Below, one piece after another: positions 24,206 to 32,716 of a DNA stretch of 33,836 bases (position 1 is the stretch's first letter; each line of letters begins with the position of its first letter). This DNA comes from JAZKSG01 sp964384785. GTDB lineage: Archaea > Thermoplasmatota > E2 > DHVEG-1. The position numbers and the translations under genes are program-made. The notes below the pieces were generated by a model that ran no database searches, was not told where the DNA came from, and saw only the letters and a list, made by a program, of their open reading frames with translations. The stretch covers positions 1 to 33,836 of the forward strand of contig CAYLLH010000006.1 in assembly GCA_964384785.1 (NCBI GenBank). The letters run 5' to 3'.

Positions 24206-25000
24206 TTAGTTTAATTTTTCTATTTTGTTTAATACACTATTTTTCACATTTTCTGGTGTGAATTCTTCAAGATGCCCTGGTACTTTGACAACGGGTATAT
24301 CCTGGTTTTCAAGGAAATTTATAGCTGGTTTTGCTTTTTTATGAAACTCATTTAATCGTGAACGAATTTTTTCTTCTGTATCATCAGATCGTTGAATTAC
24401 TTCAGCTCCGCAGTTTTTGCAATATTTTCCATCTTTAGGTGGTTTATATTCCATATGATAAACTTTTTTACATTCCGGGCAGATTCTTCTTTTAACAGTT
24501 CTTTGAACTATACGATCATCTGTGTTGTCAACAAGTAGTATGAAATCTATTTTTGAATTGTTTTTCTGCAATAGTTCTAACAAAAATTTTGATTGTTCTG
24601 AGGTGCGGGGGTATCCATCAATTATTTGGTTTTTGAAATCTTTTTTTGAAAAATATGATTCAAAAAGAGTATTGGTTATGTAATCTGGTACAAACAATCC
24701 TTGATCTACAAAATATTTTGCTTTAAGTCCAAGAATGATATCTTCATTATTTGTTCCAAGTTTTTCAGCGATTTGTTCATCTGAAATAAAACAGTTGTTT
24801 TCTTTATCCCAGAATTCATTTAGATCACCTTGGAAATCATAATCATTAAATTTTCCAAGATAGTTTCTAAAAATATCACCAGTTGATAGTTGTTCTAAAC
24901 CATATTCTTCAGAAAGTACATCAATTCGTGGTTGTTTACCCGCTCCACTTTTACCTGTAACAATAACATTTGTAATATTATCAGAATTTATTTTTGACAT
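24206..25000 (-). CDS. Adenylate kinase-like nucleoside monophosphate kinase with zinc lid
   Basis: The protein has about 264 residues from MSKINSD. The frame opens at a TTG at 25018, but a TATA box (TTTATATA) near 25030-25037 favours a leaderless ATG at 25000. The P-loop is GKSGAGKQ (16-23), followed by PR where usual adenylate kinases have GKGT. LSTGDIFR (38-45) is the AMP site, DGYPRTSEQ (128-136) the CORE motif, and the lid has a four-Cys zinc site C174-x2-C177 ... C194-x2-C197, followed by RSDDTEEKIRSRL. It interconverts ATP and AMP with ADP. It is longer than the usual 215 residues because of an insert after the AMP site (about 46-90). Confidence 0.85.
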   Translation of the reverse strand: MSKINSDNITNVIVTGKSGAGKQPRIDVLSEEYGLEQLSTGDIFRNYLGKFNDYDFQGDLNEFWDKENNCFISDEQIAEKLGTNNEDIILGLKAKYFVDQGLFVPDYITNTLFESYFSKKDFKNQIIDGYPRTSEQSKFLLELLQKNNSKIDFILLVDNTDDRIVQRTVKRRICPECKKVYHMEYKPPKDGKYCKNCGAEVIQRSDDTEEKIRSRLNEFHKKAKPAINFLENQDIPVVKVPGHLEEFTPENVKNSVLNKIEKLN

Positions 25001-25110
25001 AGGAGAAACGTAAAACAAAATCTCATATATAAAACCATTTTTTTCGAAAATTACTTAATAAAATGATTTAATTACTTTTGAGTAGTATTTTATAGGTGAG
25101 ATTTGGGAAT

Positions 25111-26253
25111 ATGTTGAAAAAAATTTTGGGTTTGCTCATTGTTTTATCTTTAGTTTCTTTACTGTGTTTTTCTGGATGTGTAGAAGAAGATAAGAAAAAA
25201 AACACAGTTGATAACAATAATATTGATGATTCTGATGATAATGTTAATGAGTCGGATGATAACAATAGTTTAGACGGTTTTGAAATTGTTGCTCCAGGAA
25301 TTAGTGGTTCTGTACCAATTATAACAGTTGATGATTCTAACAATCCGCATATTATTTTTTATGAAACCGATAACAAAGATCTTTATTATGCTAAATTAAT
25401 CAACAATGATTGGAGTTATGAACCAATTGATTCAGAGGGAGATATCGGTGATGGCCATGATATCGTTATTGATTCAGATGATGTTGTTCATGTCTGTTAC
25501 CGTGATAAAACACACGGATCGATTAAATATGCAAAAAAGCAAGATGGGGATTGGGTGAATGTTACAATCGAGGATCCTTTTGATGAAGATGATAGTGTTG
25601 AATCTTCATCTATCGATATCAACTCAGAAGGAAATCCTTTTGTTGTTTATAATATTCAATCAACAAATGATCCATCTTATTTGAAATACGCAGTCTGGGA
25701 GGAGGATTCTTGGGATATCGCTAATCCTTATATTATTGGACATTGGGTTAGTCTTGATTTAGATCAAGATGATACCCCTCATGTAGCTTTTCATGATAGT
25801 ACAAGTTCTAAAATTTGTTATGTTAAAGGTCCAAACTGGCAACCTAAAACAATTGATAGAGATTCAAATTTTACTGTTGTTAATGACCCACATATTATGT
25901 TAGATTCACAGGGGAATCCATATATTGTTTACAGAGATAATTCAAGTAATGGTTCAATAAAAATGGCTAAAGGATTAGGTGGAGAATGGACTATTGAAGA
26001 AATAGATAAAAATGTTGGTATAACAGATGAGTTAAGTTTTACAATCAAAGATGATATCCCTTATGTCGTATATGGAAATACAAATAATAATAGTTTGATG
26101 CTTGCTGAAAAAATTAGTAACAACTGGGTTTATGAAAAACTTGGTGGGGCACATGTTTGTTCTGTAGCAGTTGATAATCTAAAACGTGTTCATATTGCTC
26201 ATACGTATGGTACAGATATAGGAGAAATAATCAAGTATAAATTAATAGATTGA
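25111..26253 (+). CDS. Lipoprotein with a beta-propeller (BNR-like) body
   Basis: The protein has about 380 residues from ATG 25111, preferred over GTG 25096 because GGTGAGATT lies directly upstream. The signal ends in LLCFSGC, a lipobox with lipidated C23. An Asp/Asn-rich linker (about 28-58) follows. The body has five or six repeats of about 45 residues of the type VDxxNNPHIIFYET...LYYAKLINNDWSYEPID, DVVHVCYRDKTHGSIKYAK, GNPFVVYNIQS...LKYAVWEEDSW and NPYIVYRDNSSNGSIKMAK. These HI(V)FYD/K(Y)A repeats form propeller blades seen in secreted sialidase-like and exo-repeat proteins. It is a surface binding protein, and no catalytic set is identifiable. It ends in TGA. Confidence 0.8.
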   Translation: MLKKILGLLIVLSLVSLLCFSGCVEEDKKKNTVDNNNIDDSDDNVNESDDNNSLDGFEIVAPGISGSVPIITVDDSNNPHIIFYETDNKDLYYAKLINNDWSYEPIDSEGDIGDGHDIVIDSDDVVHVCYRDKTHGSIKYAKKQDGDWVNVTIEDPFDEDDSVESSSIDINSEGNPFVVYNIQSTNDPSYLKYAVWEEDSWDIANPYIIGHWVSLDLDQDDTPHVAFHDSTSSKICYVKGPNWQPKTIDRDSNFTVVNDPHIMLDSQGNPYIVYRDNSSNGSIKMAKGLGGEWTIEEIDKNVGITDELSFTIKDDIPYVVYGNTNNNSLMLAEKISNNWVYEKLGGAHVCSVAVDNLKRVHIAHTYGTDIGEIIKYKLID

Positions 26254-26280
26254 AAAAAAGAAAAAAATTGTGTGTTTTTT

Positions 26281-27282
26281 TTATTGTTTTGTAAACTCTG
26301 AAGGGTTACAGGTTTCGCAACCTGGTGTTTCTGTTTTCAGATTGTTTTCATCTATGATAAAAATTGTATCTATATCAAGTCCTCCGAAATCACAGCCTTG
26401 TATTAAAAAGTCTGTATCCTCTAAAGGATTTTCAAGTGTGTTATTAATAACTGTACCAGTACATGAAGTGTTATCTTCAAATGTGATTGTTACTCTGCTT
26501 CCATTTTGAAGGATTGTTACATTTTGTTCACTAGTTTTAGTATTTAGGAAATCATAGTTTTTAAGAGTCCAGTTACCAGATAAATTTATAGTGTTTTCAA
26601 CGGGTTTGATTTTTTTAATAGTGATGTTGACATCGTCAACATAATAGGTTCTATTTGTTTCATGGCTACCCCAGACTCCGATGTTGATATATATGCTTCC
26701 ATTTTCATTTGTTTCAACTATAGCATCATAAGATTTGTTCAACCAAACAAATTCTTCACTTTCTTTATTATTACCTGTTTCTCCTTGGTAAACTAAATCA
26801 TCTCTTGTTGAAATGTTATCCACAGAGATAGTTGTAATAATTTTAAACAAGTTAACAGTTCCAAAATCTGATGTTCCAAATTTAAATCGAACATCCACAT
26901 CATATAAGGTGTTTTTTTCTACATCAAAGAATTTTTCCATCCAGATTTTACCAGCATCATTAATATTCTCTAAATAAAATTTCACTGAGGAGTTATCTGA
27001 ATATGATTCATTAGTTGTTGTTTCAACAGACCAGTTTATTGGTGGATGATCCAGATCAAGACCATTTTTTGTCCATCCGTTCATACCATTTTCAAATGAA
27101 TAAAAATAATAATTTTTACTCTCATCTCCACCTGTTTCATTTTGTTTACCATTAGGATCATCTATGTTTTGATTTGTATCATCTTTTTTATTTTCTTCAG
27201 GTATCAGAGCAATATATGCTGCTGCAGAAACTATTACTGCTACTGCTACTATTGTTAATATAATTATTTTTTTGTTTTTCAT
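26281..27282 (-). CDS. Membrane-anchored protein with a jelly-roll CBM-like and a lipocalin-like domain
   Basis: This 333-residue protein has an N-terminal membrane anchor or signal (about 4-27) and an acidic linker (28-58). A jelly-roll domain (about 58-232) opens with NYYFYSFENGMNGWTKNGLD and closes with YYVDDVNITIKK, the pattern of carbohydrate-binding or galactose-binding-like domains. A lipocalin-like strand region (about 242-320, NLSGNWTLKNYDF, VTILQNGSRVTITFEDN) follows, with cysteines that could form disulfides; the tail contains PGCETCNPSEF. GGTGAT lies 12 bases before ATG. The binding target is unknown. Confidence 0.65.
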   Translation of the reverse strand: MKNKKIIILTIVAVAVIVSAAAYIALIPEENKKDDTNQNIDDPNGKQNETGGDESKNYYFYSFENGMNGWTKNGLDLDHPPINWSVETTTNESYSDNSSVKFYLENINDAGKIWMEKFFDVEKNTLYDVDVRFKFGTSDFGTVNLFKIITTISVDNISTRDDLVYQGETGNNKESEEFVWLNKSYDAIVETNENGSIYINIGVWGSHETNRTYYVDDVNITIKKIKPVENTINLSGNWTLKNYDFLNTKTSEQNVTILQNGSRVTITFEDNTSCTGTVINNTLENPLEDTDFLIQGCDFGGLDIDTIFIIDENNLKTETPGCETCNPSEFTKQ

Positions 27283-27403
27283 TTTTTAAATTATCACCAT
27301 TTCAACCCGGAAATAAAAAATTGTATTTAAAAGATTGGTATTCGTTTGGAAAAAACCAAACACAATATAAAAAAAATTGAAAAAAAAAGTTTTTTTGATT
27401 TTT

Positions 27404-27691
27404 TTATTCTTCTTCTATTTCTGTTACTTTTTTTTGTTTGAATAAATATGTTTTTAGCTCTTCATCCATCGCTGGATCATTTCGTCTTACCCATTCTAGT
27501 AGCATCGCGGCGTGTTCTTTTTCTTCATCCCGGTTATGAGCTAGTATTTCTTTTAGTTCTTCATCATCTGTTGCATCCACGCGTTCCTGATACCAGTTTA
27601 CTGCTTCTATTTCTTCAATGATTGACTGTCTTGCTCGATCTAAATCAAGTGTTTTTTCAGTCATTTTTTTTCTTTCTTCATGTTTTATCAT
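27404..27691 (-). CDS. Encapsulated-ferritin (EncFtn)-type ferritin-like protein
   Basis: This 95-residue, two-helix ferritin-like protein carries the EncFtn residue set with conserved spacing: E26, E27, E29, W33, Y34, then E57 and H60. These correspond to E31/E32/E34/W38/Y39/E62/H65 of the Rhodospirillum rubrum protein. The helix IEEIEAVNWYQERVDAT, the segment EILAHNRDEEKEHAAMLLEW and the ending RRNDPAMDEELKTYLF are typical. EncFtn forms annular decamers with ferroxidase sites at subunit interfaces and normally needs an encapsulin shell to store iron. The tail (KKVTEIEEE) shows no clear shell-targeting peptide and no encapsulin is in this window. A perfect ribosome site, GGAGGTGA, precedes ATG 27691. 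It lies 29 bases downstream of the rhodanese-ABM gene, in the same operon. Confidence 0.85.
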   Translation of the reverse strand: MIKHEERKKMTEKTLDLDRARQSIIEEIEAVNWYQERVDATDDEELKEILAHNRDEEKEHAAMLLEWVRRNDPAMDEELKTYLFKQKKVTEIEEE

Positions 27692-27720
27692 AATTTTTTT
27701 TCACCTCCATAAAAATTTTT

Positions 27721-28308
27721 TTAATGTTGTATTTCTGCATATTCCTCAAATGGCATTATAGATAAATGCGGGATCATTTTTTTGAAACCTTGCATTATCT
27801 TATCAATCCTATGGAATTCCTCATGACTTTCAACACTATCCCAATAAGTAATCATGATATATTTAGTTGGTTTAATCTCTATCTCCTCGTATTCACCTTG
27901 AAGCATTGATCCTCCAAAAGCAACATTAGTAGTTTTAACTACTTTAGTTCCTATGAATCCTTTTTTATCCATTGTAAACTGACAGAGATCCTCCATCATC
28001 TCCTCTACTTTCTTTTCATGACCGGGTTTTACAGATAAATAATTGATAGCAGTCACCATATTTTTACCAACCCATTCATAATCATCGAAGGAATCAACTG
28101 GTAACTCTGAAACATCTATTCCTTTATCTTTCAGATAACTTAATGCCATCTCAGTTCTCTTTCTTCGGATTCCGCAATAAACTTTTACTTTTTTATCTTT
28201 TAAAAAATCTAGATAAAATTCAAGATCCCAGACTGGGATGTTTAGTGATCCTTTGATATGATTCATATAATATTCTTCTCTAGTTTTTACATCTAAAATG
28301 ATTTCCAT
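27721..28308 (-). CDS. Rhodanese-ABM fusion protein
   Basis: This 195-residue cytosolic protein begins with a rhodanese domain (1-80): ILDVKTREEYYMNHIKGSLN and the active loop YCGIRRKRTEMA with catalytic C45. The basic residues RRKR in the loop would bind the anionic sulfur substrate. The second domain (about 85-195) matches the ABM (antibiotic-biosynthesis-monooxygenase) fold: NYLSVKPGHEKKVEEMM, KGFIGTKVV, YIMITYWDSVESHEEFHR. ABM domains include monooxygenases and haem degraders. A sulfurtransferase joined to an ABM partner suggests sulfur or redox chemistry linked to the adjacent transporter. GGGGG lies some 15 bases before ATG. It is divergent from the YeeE pair. Confidence 0.8.
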   Translation of the reverse strand: MEIILDVKTREEYYMNHIKGSLNIPVWDLEFYLDFLKDKKVKVYCGIRRKRTEMALSYLKDKGIDVSELPVDSFDDYEWVGKNMVTAINYLSVKPGHEKKVEEMMEDLCQFTMDKKGFIGTKVVKTTNVAFGGSMLQGEYEEIEIKPTKYIMITYWDSVESHEEFHRIDKIMQGFKKMIPHLSIMPFEEYAEIQH

Positions 28309-28450
28309 ATTGTTTTTTTACAACCCCCGAAATAATTTTTAAAAAAATTGAAGGATTGACATCTTATAAATAGTTTATTAATAGAATTATGTTTTTTTTG
28401 ATTAAAAAAAGTATTAAATCGTATAATGATTATGATGACATTGTTACTTT

Positions 28451-28975
28451 ATGAATTGGTTGTTTGCAAATAGTTGGTCTCCATACTTGGTTGGTGTTGG
28501 CATAGGTGTTTTGGTTTGGCTTAGTTTTTTACTTTCTAATAAAGCAATTGGTTGTTCCACGGCTTATGCTCGATCTATTGGTATGGTTGAAAAGTTTTTT
28601 CATGGAAAAAAGGTTCATAATAAGGAGTATTATCAAAAATTTGAACCAATAATTGATTGGGAATGGATGCTTGTTATTGGTATAATATTTGGTGCTTTTA
28701 TTTCTTCTATACTCTCGGGTGGTTTTGATTTAGAATTTGTTCCTATGCTTTGGGAAAGTTTTTTTGGTTCTAATATTTTTTTAAGACTTGTTGTAGCGGT
28801 TTTTGGGGGTTTTCTTGTAGGTTTTGGTGCACGTATGGCAGGTGGTTGTACTAGTGGACATGGTATCAGTGGTACTCTTCAGCTTTCTTTGAGTAGCTGG
28901 ATTGCAATAACTTGTTTTTTTGCTGGTGGAATTGTTGCTGCTTTTTTTATTTATAATATTATTGGAGGGTTGTGA
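28451..28975 (+). CDS. YeeE/YedE-family sulfur transporter, first half
   Basis: This 174-residue membrane protein has four to five helices. The conserved cysteines of the YeeE/YedE (TsuA-like thiosulfate uptake) family are present: C35 in AIGCSTAYARS and C133 in GGCTSGHGISG. In single-chain members of the family two such halves form one transporter; here they are separate genes. The next gene starts inside this one's stop (GTGA overlap at 28972-28975), a sign of coupled translation. The ATG has no ribosome site, and a TATA-like CGTATAATGATT lies about 25 bases upstream, so it may be leaderless. It is divergent from the rhodanese gene, matching a sulfur-uptake and sulfur-transfer theme. Confidence 0.85.
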   Translation: MNWLFANSWSPYLVGVGIGVLVWLSFLLSNKAIGCSTAYARSIGMVEKFFHGKKVHNKEYYQKFEPIIDWEWMLVIGIIFGAFISSILSGGFDLEFVPMLWESFFGSNIFLRLVVAVFGGFLVGFGARMAGGCTSGHGISGTLQLSLSSWIAITCFFAGGIVAAFFIYNIIGGL

Positions 28976-29529
28976 TTTTGTTAAAAAATCTTCATTCCAA
29001 AAAAAGGTTACAGCTGTTGATTGGTTTTTTGATTGGAGTTTTTTTTGGTTTTCTTCTGAATAAAGGCGGTGTTACAGAGTATGATGTGATTCTTAATCAA
29101 CTTCTTTTGAAGGATTTCACGGTTTTAAAAATTATGCTTACAGCGGTTTTATTTGGTATGATTATTGTTTATCTTACCAGAAGATTAGGTTTTGCAAGGC
29201 TTCATCCTAAAGCATGTTACACGGGTTCAATTATTGTTGGTGGTTTGATTTTTGGTGTTGGTTTTGCAGTACTTGGTTATTGTCCGGGTACAGCTGCTGG
29301 TGCTGTTGGAGCGGGTTCAGTTGATGCATTATTTGGAATAATAGGTTTTCTTATAGGTGCTGGTGTTTTTGCAAAGTTTTATCCCGGGATTAAAAAAAGG
29401 TTTATGAAGAAAGGTTTAGGCGAGGTTACTATTCCGGAGTTGTTAAAGGTTAAACCTTGGTATATTATCTTTGTTTTTAGTATATTGATAGTTTTATTTC
29501 TGTATTTTTTAGAGATGAATAATCTATAA
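28972..29529 (+). CDS. YeeE/YedE-family sulfur transporter, second half
   Basis: This 185-residue membrane protein has five to six helices. It begins GTG-ATT-TTG, overlapping the upstream stop by four bases. Conserved features are KGGVTEYDVI, LHPKACYTGS (C82) and GYCPGTAAGAVGAGSVDALFG (C104), plus the hydrophobic C-terminal helix (about 163-181). With the previous gene it makes up a complete YeeE/YedE unit. Family members move thiosulfate through cysteine-lined sites. It converges with the disulfide oxidoreductase gene. Confidence 0.85.
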   Translation: MILLKNLHSKKRLQLLIGFLIGVFFGFLLNKGGVTEYDVILNQLLLKDFTVLKIMLTAVLFGMIIVYLTRRLGFARLHPKACYTGSIIVGGLIFGVGFAVLGYCPGTAAGAVGAGSVDALFGIIGFLIGAGVFAKFYPGIKKRFMKKGLGEVTIPELLKVKPWYIIFVFSILIVLFLYFLEMNNL

Positions 29530-29548
29530 AAAAAAATTTTTGAGGGTT

Positions 29549-30919
29549 TTATTCTGGATGTTTAAGGTTTCCAAAGGCTCTTAAAACTATTTCAGGTAAT
29601 GCTGGATGAATATGCATGCCTTTAGCTAGATATGCTATTTCTCCACCGAGACTCATAGCATTTATTACTTCTTGTATCAGGATTGGTGCATATGGTCCAA
29701 TTATGTGGAAACCAAGTATTTTTCCGGTGTTATGATCAACTATTGCTTTTGCAAAACCATCATGTTCAACCATGGCTTCTCCTTTGGCTACATCAGAGTA
29801 TTTAGCTTTACCTACAAGGATTTTATGTTTTTCACGAGCTTGTTCTTCTGTTATTCCTACTGCAGCTATCTGTGGATAAGTAAATACTGCATAGGGTATG
29901 GTATCATAGTTTAGTTTGGTTTTGTTTTTTGGGTTTATTGAGTTGTTCCATACTATTTCTGTTTCATCATTGGCTACATGTTTAAACATGGCTTGTCCTG
30001 TGGCATCACCGAGTGCCCATATGTTTTTCTTTGTGGTTTCTAGATATTCGTTTACTTTTATGTAACCTCGTTGATCTGTTTCTACACCTGTGTTTTCTAC
30101 TTTTAATATATCTGCATTTGATTTTCGACCTGTTGCAATTAAAACTTGTTCACCACTGTAGGATTTAGTTAGATTTGATTTTCTATCTTTTCCAATTACT
30201 TCAACACCATCATTTGTTTTTTTGATTTCTACTACTTCAGTGTTTAACAGAATATTCATACGTTGTTTTAACTTAGCGAGTAACAAATCTGAGATTTCTG
30301 GTTCAGAGTTATTAACTAATCTATCACTACGTTGTATCATTGTAACTTTGGTTCCAATAGCTGAAAAAAAATGTGCAAACTCTACAGCTATATATCCACC
30401 GCCGACTATTACTAGGCTATCTGGTTGTTTTTTAAGATCAAAAACGGTTTCATTAGTTAAAAAATCTACATCATCTAATCCTTTAATAGGTGGAATTAAG
30501 GGACGTGCGCCGGTTCCAATAAAAACTTTTTTACCCTTTAGAAGTTCATCATTTACCTTAACAGTGTAATCATCTACAAATTCTGCTTCATCATTATAAT
30601 AATCAAGACCTGCGATTTGATCTATTCCCTGCATGTGTTCATGGCTCTTATGAAGAGTGTTTCTCATTCGGTTCATAATATTATCAAAATCAACGTTTTC
30701 AACACTTGCTTTTACTCCAAGTTTATCTGCTTCTTTGATTTCCATTATTCTATCAGCGGGATAAATAAGCATTTTTGAAGGAATGCAACCATAATTTAGA
30801 CAGGTTCCTCCAAGTCGTCCTTTGTCTATTAGTGCTGTTTTCAAGTTTTTCATCAAAGCATTCTGAACAATGCTTCCCGCGGATCCATCTCCTAAAACTA
30901 AAACATCATATTCTTTCAT
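29549..30919 (-). CDS. FAD/NAD-dependent disulfide oxidoreductase (dihydrolipoamide dehydrogenase-like)
   Basis: The 456 residues match the class I flavoprotein disulfide reductases. The FAD motif is VLGDGSAGSI (8-17), and the redox pair C40/C45 lies in GGTCLNYGCIPSK. The second nucleotide-binding site is VIVGGGYIAVEF, the FAD-ribityl motif is IWALGDATG, and the C-terminal dimer motif HP-x3-E has H438 and E443. It transfers electrons between NAD(P)H and a disulfide. No 2-oxoacid dehydrogenase genes are nearby. Beside sulfur genes, a low-molecular-weight thiol or metal-reductase-like role is as likely as lipoamide. It starts with ATG and ends in TAA. Confidence 0.88.
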   Translation of the reverse strand: MKEYDVLVLGDGSAGSIVQNALMKNLKTALIDKGRLGGTCLNYGCIPSKMLIYPADRIMEIKEADKLGVKASVENVDFDNIMNRMRNTLHKSHEHMQGIDQIAGLDYYNDEAEFVDDYTVKVNDELLKGKKVFIGTGARPLIPPIKGLDDVDFLTNETVFDLKKQPDSLVIVGGGYIAVEFAHFFSAIGTKVTMIQRSDRLVNNSEPEISDLLLAKLKQRMNILLNTEVVEIKKTNDGVEVIGKDRKSNLTKSYSGEQVLIATGRKSNADILKVENTGVETDQRGYIKVNEYLETTKKNIWALGDATGQAMFKHVANDETEIVWNNSINPKNKTKLNYDTIPYAVFTYPQIAAVGITEEQAREKHKILVGKAKYSDVAKGEAMVEHDGFAKAIVDHNTGKILGFHIIGPYAPILIQEVINAMSLGGEIAYLAKGMHIHPALPEIVLRAFGNLKHPE

Positions 30920-31166
30920 AAAAACTTAAATCACCTAAATTTCAATACCATTATATTATTCAATTAAATCCTTAATTCTCTCCGTATAATATAATGATTT
31001 ATTTGTGTTAATAACTCAGGTTTATTGTTTATATTTTTCGATGACTTTAGCATGGTTTTATATTAAAAATCAGACATTTTAGGAAAACCGAAAGAAATAT
31101 AAAAGAAAAATATATGGGTCTTTATAGCACTATATATTGTATATAGAATAGGAGTGTGAGGAAATC
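30920..31166. promoter_or_regulatory. Promoter region between oxidoreductase and lipoprotein genes
   Basis: This 247-base AT-rich stretch has no gene. TATTATATGGTAA-like sequence near 30945-30960 could serve the minus-strand oxidoreductase. Near 31126-31147 AT-rich TATA-like sequence (ACTATATATTGTATAT) precedes the lipoprotein gene, with GAGGAAA as its ribosome site. I see no other structure. Confidence 0.4.
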
Positions 31167-31571
31167 GTGGATATGAAAAAATTGTTAGTCCTTATACTAG
31201 GGATTGTGTTGATCGCAGGCGTACTAAGCGGTTGTACAGAAGAAGAAGACAAAGATACAGATGACGATGATGATACACCAACAAATACTGCACCAGTGAT
31301 AACCGGAGATATAGCATATAATGAAAGTCTTAACTTGTCCAATTTACCAGTTGAAGTTGAGTTTAGTGTAAATGCATCTGATGCAGATGGTGATACTCTA
31401 TTATACAACTGGACAATAACAAATTCGACAAACGCAACAATAACAACTGGTGATGAAGCAACATTAACATACGAATTTAACGTAACAGACACATACACAA
31501 TCAAAGTAGTAGTATCGGACGGAGAAGAAACAGCAGAAAAAGAGTTAGAATTAGTAATCGGTGAAGAATAA
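31167..31571 (+). CDS. Small lipoprotein with one PKD/cadherin-like domain
   Basis: This 134-residue protein has a signal ending in AGVLSGC (lipidated C23), then an acidic linker (EEEDKDTDDDDD) and one Ig-like domain (about 42-132) with the PKD-type DADGDTLLYNWTITN and YTIKVVVSDGEETAEK. It is anchored by lipid outside the cell. The start is GTG 31167 or ATG 31173, both compatible with GAGGAAA upstream. The family is clear, but the specific function is not. Confidence 0.75.
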   Translation: MDMKKLLVLILGIVLIAGVLSGCTEEEDKDTDDDDDTPTNTAPVITGDIAYNESLNLSNLPVEVEFSVNASDADGDTLLYNWTITNSTNATITTGDEATLTYEFNVTDTYTIKVVVSDGEETAEKELELVIGEE

Positions 31572-31634
31572 GGGCTTAAAATAAAACCCAATTCTTTTTT
31601 TTCTTTTTATTAAATAAATAAAAAAATAGATAGA

Positions 31635-32528
31635 TTATTTTTGTATTTGTAGAAATGAGAAAAATAGTTTAACTGGTGAACGTTCTGGGTTTCTTTTGAT
31701 ATGTGTATGTTTTATTTTGTACATTAGTGTTTTTTTAGTTTGAGCTTTTTTTGAACTTTTAACATAGTCGGGTTGACGTTCTCTTTTAAGGTTTTTAATA
31801 GATTTCTTTGCTTTACCAGCTATTTTTCTAAATGGGTATTTACGGTTTAAAAGATAAAACAGTACTATCAATGCCCCAATTATTAATAATACAATCAATG
31901 TATCTTTGATTAAACCAAGAAGTGTATTCATTTCATCTAATTGATCTGATTGCGCTCTAACAGTGTTTTTTAAACCTTCGTTTGTATCCTGTAGATCATT
32001 TATCATTGAACCCTGCATAGATATTTGTTGCCCTTGTTCTTGAAGTGATGACCCTTGGGTGTTAATTACACCTGCATGTTGATCGATTAGTTCCCCATGT
32101 TGATTTAGACCTTTGTTATGTTCTCCTAAAGTATTATTAGTCTCGTTTTTAAATCCCAGATAATCATCTTCAAAGGCTATTAGTTCATCTCGGATCAAGA
32201 AAATTTTTTGGTTGTTATCGTTACTGTAGGAAAAAGCATTATCAGCATAACCCCAGGCCATATTTGCTGTACCTCCTACATCTTTTATTTTTTTGTTTAA
32301 TTTATTTATTTTTGCCCATAGCGCCATGAATTCTTCTGATACTTCTATTCCATCGATATAGTAGTTCACATCTCCACCTGCTTCTCCGTTTATGTATGCT
32401 GTGAGGTTTTCATCTGTGATTACGTGTACTTCTACAGTGGTATCTTTTTTTGTTTCTTCAGCGTTTATTGTTTGTGTAAATGTTAAGGATAATAATATTA
32501 TTAGTATTATTGAGAGTATTTTTTTCAT
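31635..32528 (-). CDS. Exported coiled-coil membrane protein with a basic cytosolic tail
   Basis: This 297-residue protein has a signal peptide (about 1-23). A short beta region (VEVHVITDENLTAYINGEAGG) precedes a long helical, coiled-coil segment (about 62-205) with heptad-like repeats containing NKGLNQHGELIDQHAGVINT and QGSSLQEQGQQISMQG. A membrane helix (about 207-229) and a 65-residue Lys/Arg-rich tail follow. The layout resembles a surface stalk held by a membrane anchor, with a tail that could bind nucleic acid or phospholipid inside. AAGGAGA lies about 13 bases before ATG. Confidence 0.6.
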   Translation of the reverse strand: MKKILSIILIILLSLTFTQTINAEETKKDTTVEVHVITDENLTAYINGEAGGDVNYYIDGIEVSEEFMALWAKINKLNKKIKDVGGTANMAWGYADNAFSYSNDNNQKIFLIRDELIAFEDDYLGFKNETNNTLGEHNKGLNQHGELIDQHAGVINTQGSSLQEQGQQISMQGSMINDLQDTNEGLKNTVRAQSDQLDEMNTLLGLIKDTLIVLLIIGALIVLFYLLNRKYPFRKIAGKAKKSIKNLKRERQPDYVKSSKKAQTKKTLMYKIKHTHIKRNPERSPVKLFFSFLQIQK

Positions 32529-32682
32529 TTTGTTTCTATTCTCCTTAAATTTGTTTTTATTTTGTTTTCTTTATATTAAAGTCGTCATCTTTGTATATAA
32601 AGTTTATTATACATTTATTACAATAGAATTAATGAAAAAAATTAATTAAACAAAAAAAATCTAAAAAAATAAAAAAAGATTT

Positions 32683-32706
32683 ATTCTACGATTTAAATCG
32701 TAGAAT
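32683..32706. terminator. Perfect 24-base palindrome, probable bidirectional terminator
   Basis: The palindrome is centred at 32694/32695. Its inner core CTACGATTTAAATCGTAG folds as a hairpin, flanked by a T run to 32714 on the plus side and an A-rich (T on minus) stretch at 32660-32680. It lies directly after the stop of the minus-strand 32717 gene and before the upstream region of the 297-aa gene, so termination of the first is likely. Confidence 0.6.
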
Positions 32707-32716
32707 TTTTTTTGGC

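Noticed and set aside
28433..28439. A second C box (ATGATGA) just before the YeeE gene
   Set aside because: No D box or closing stem within a sensible distance; it overlaps the promoter and start of a coding gene.
31130..31591. 153-residue minus-strand frame over the small lipoprotein
   Set aside because: Ser/Val-rich antisense shadow; the plus strand has a lipobox and a PKD-like domain.
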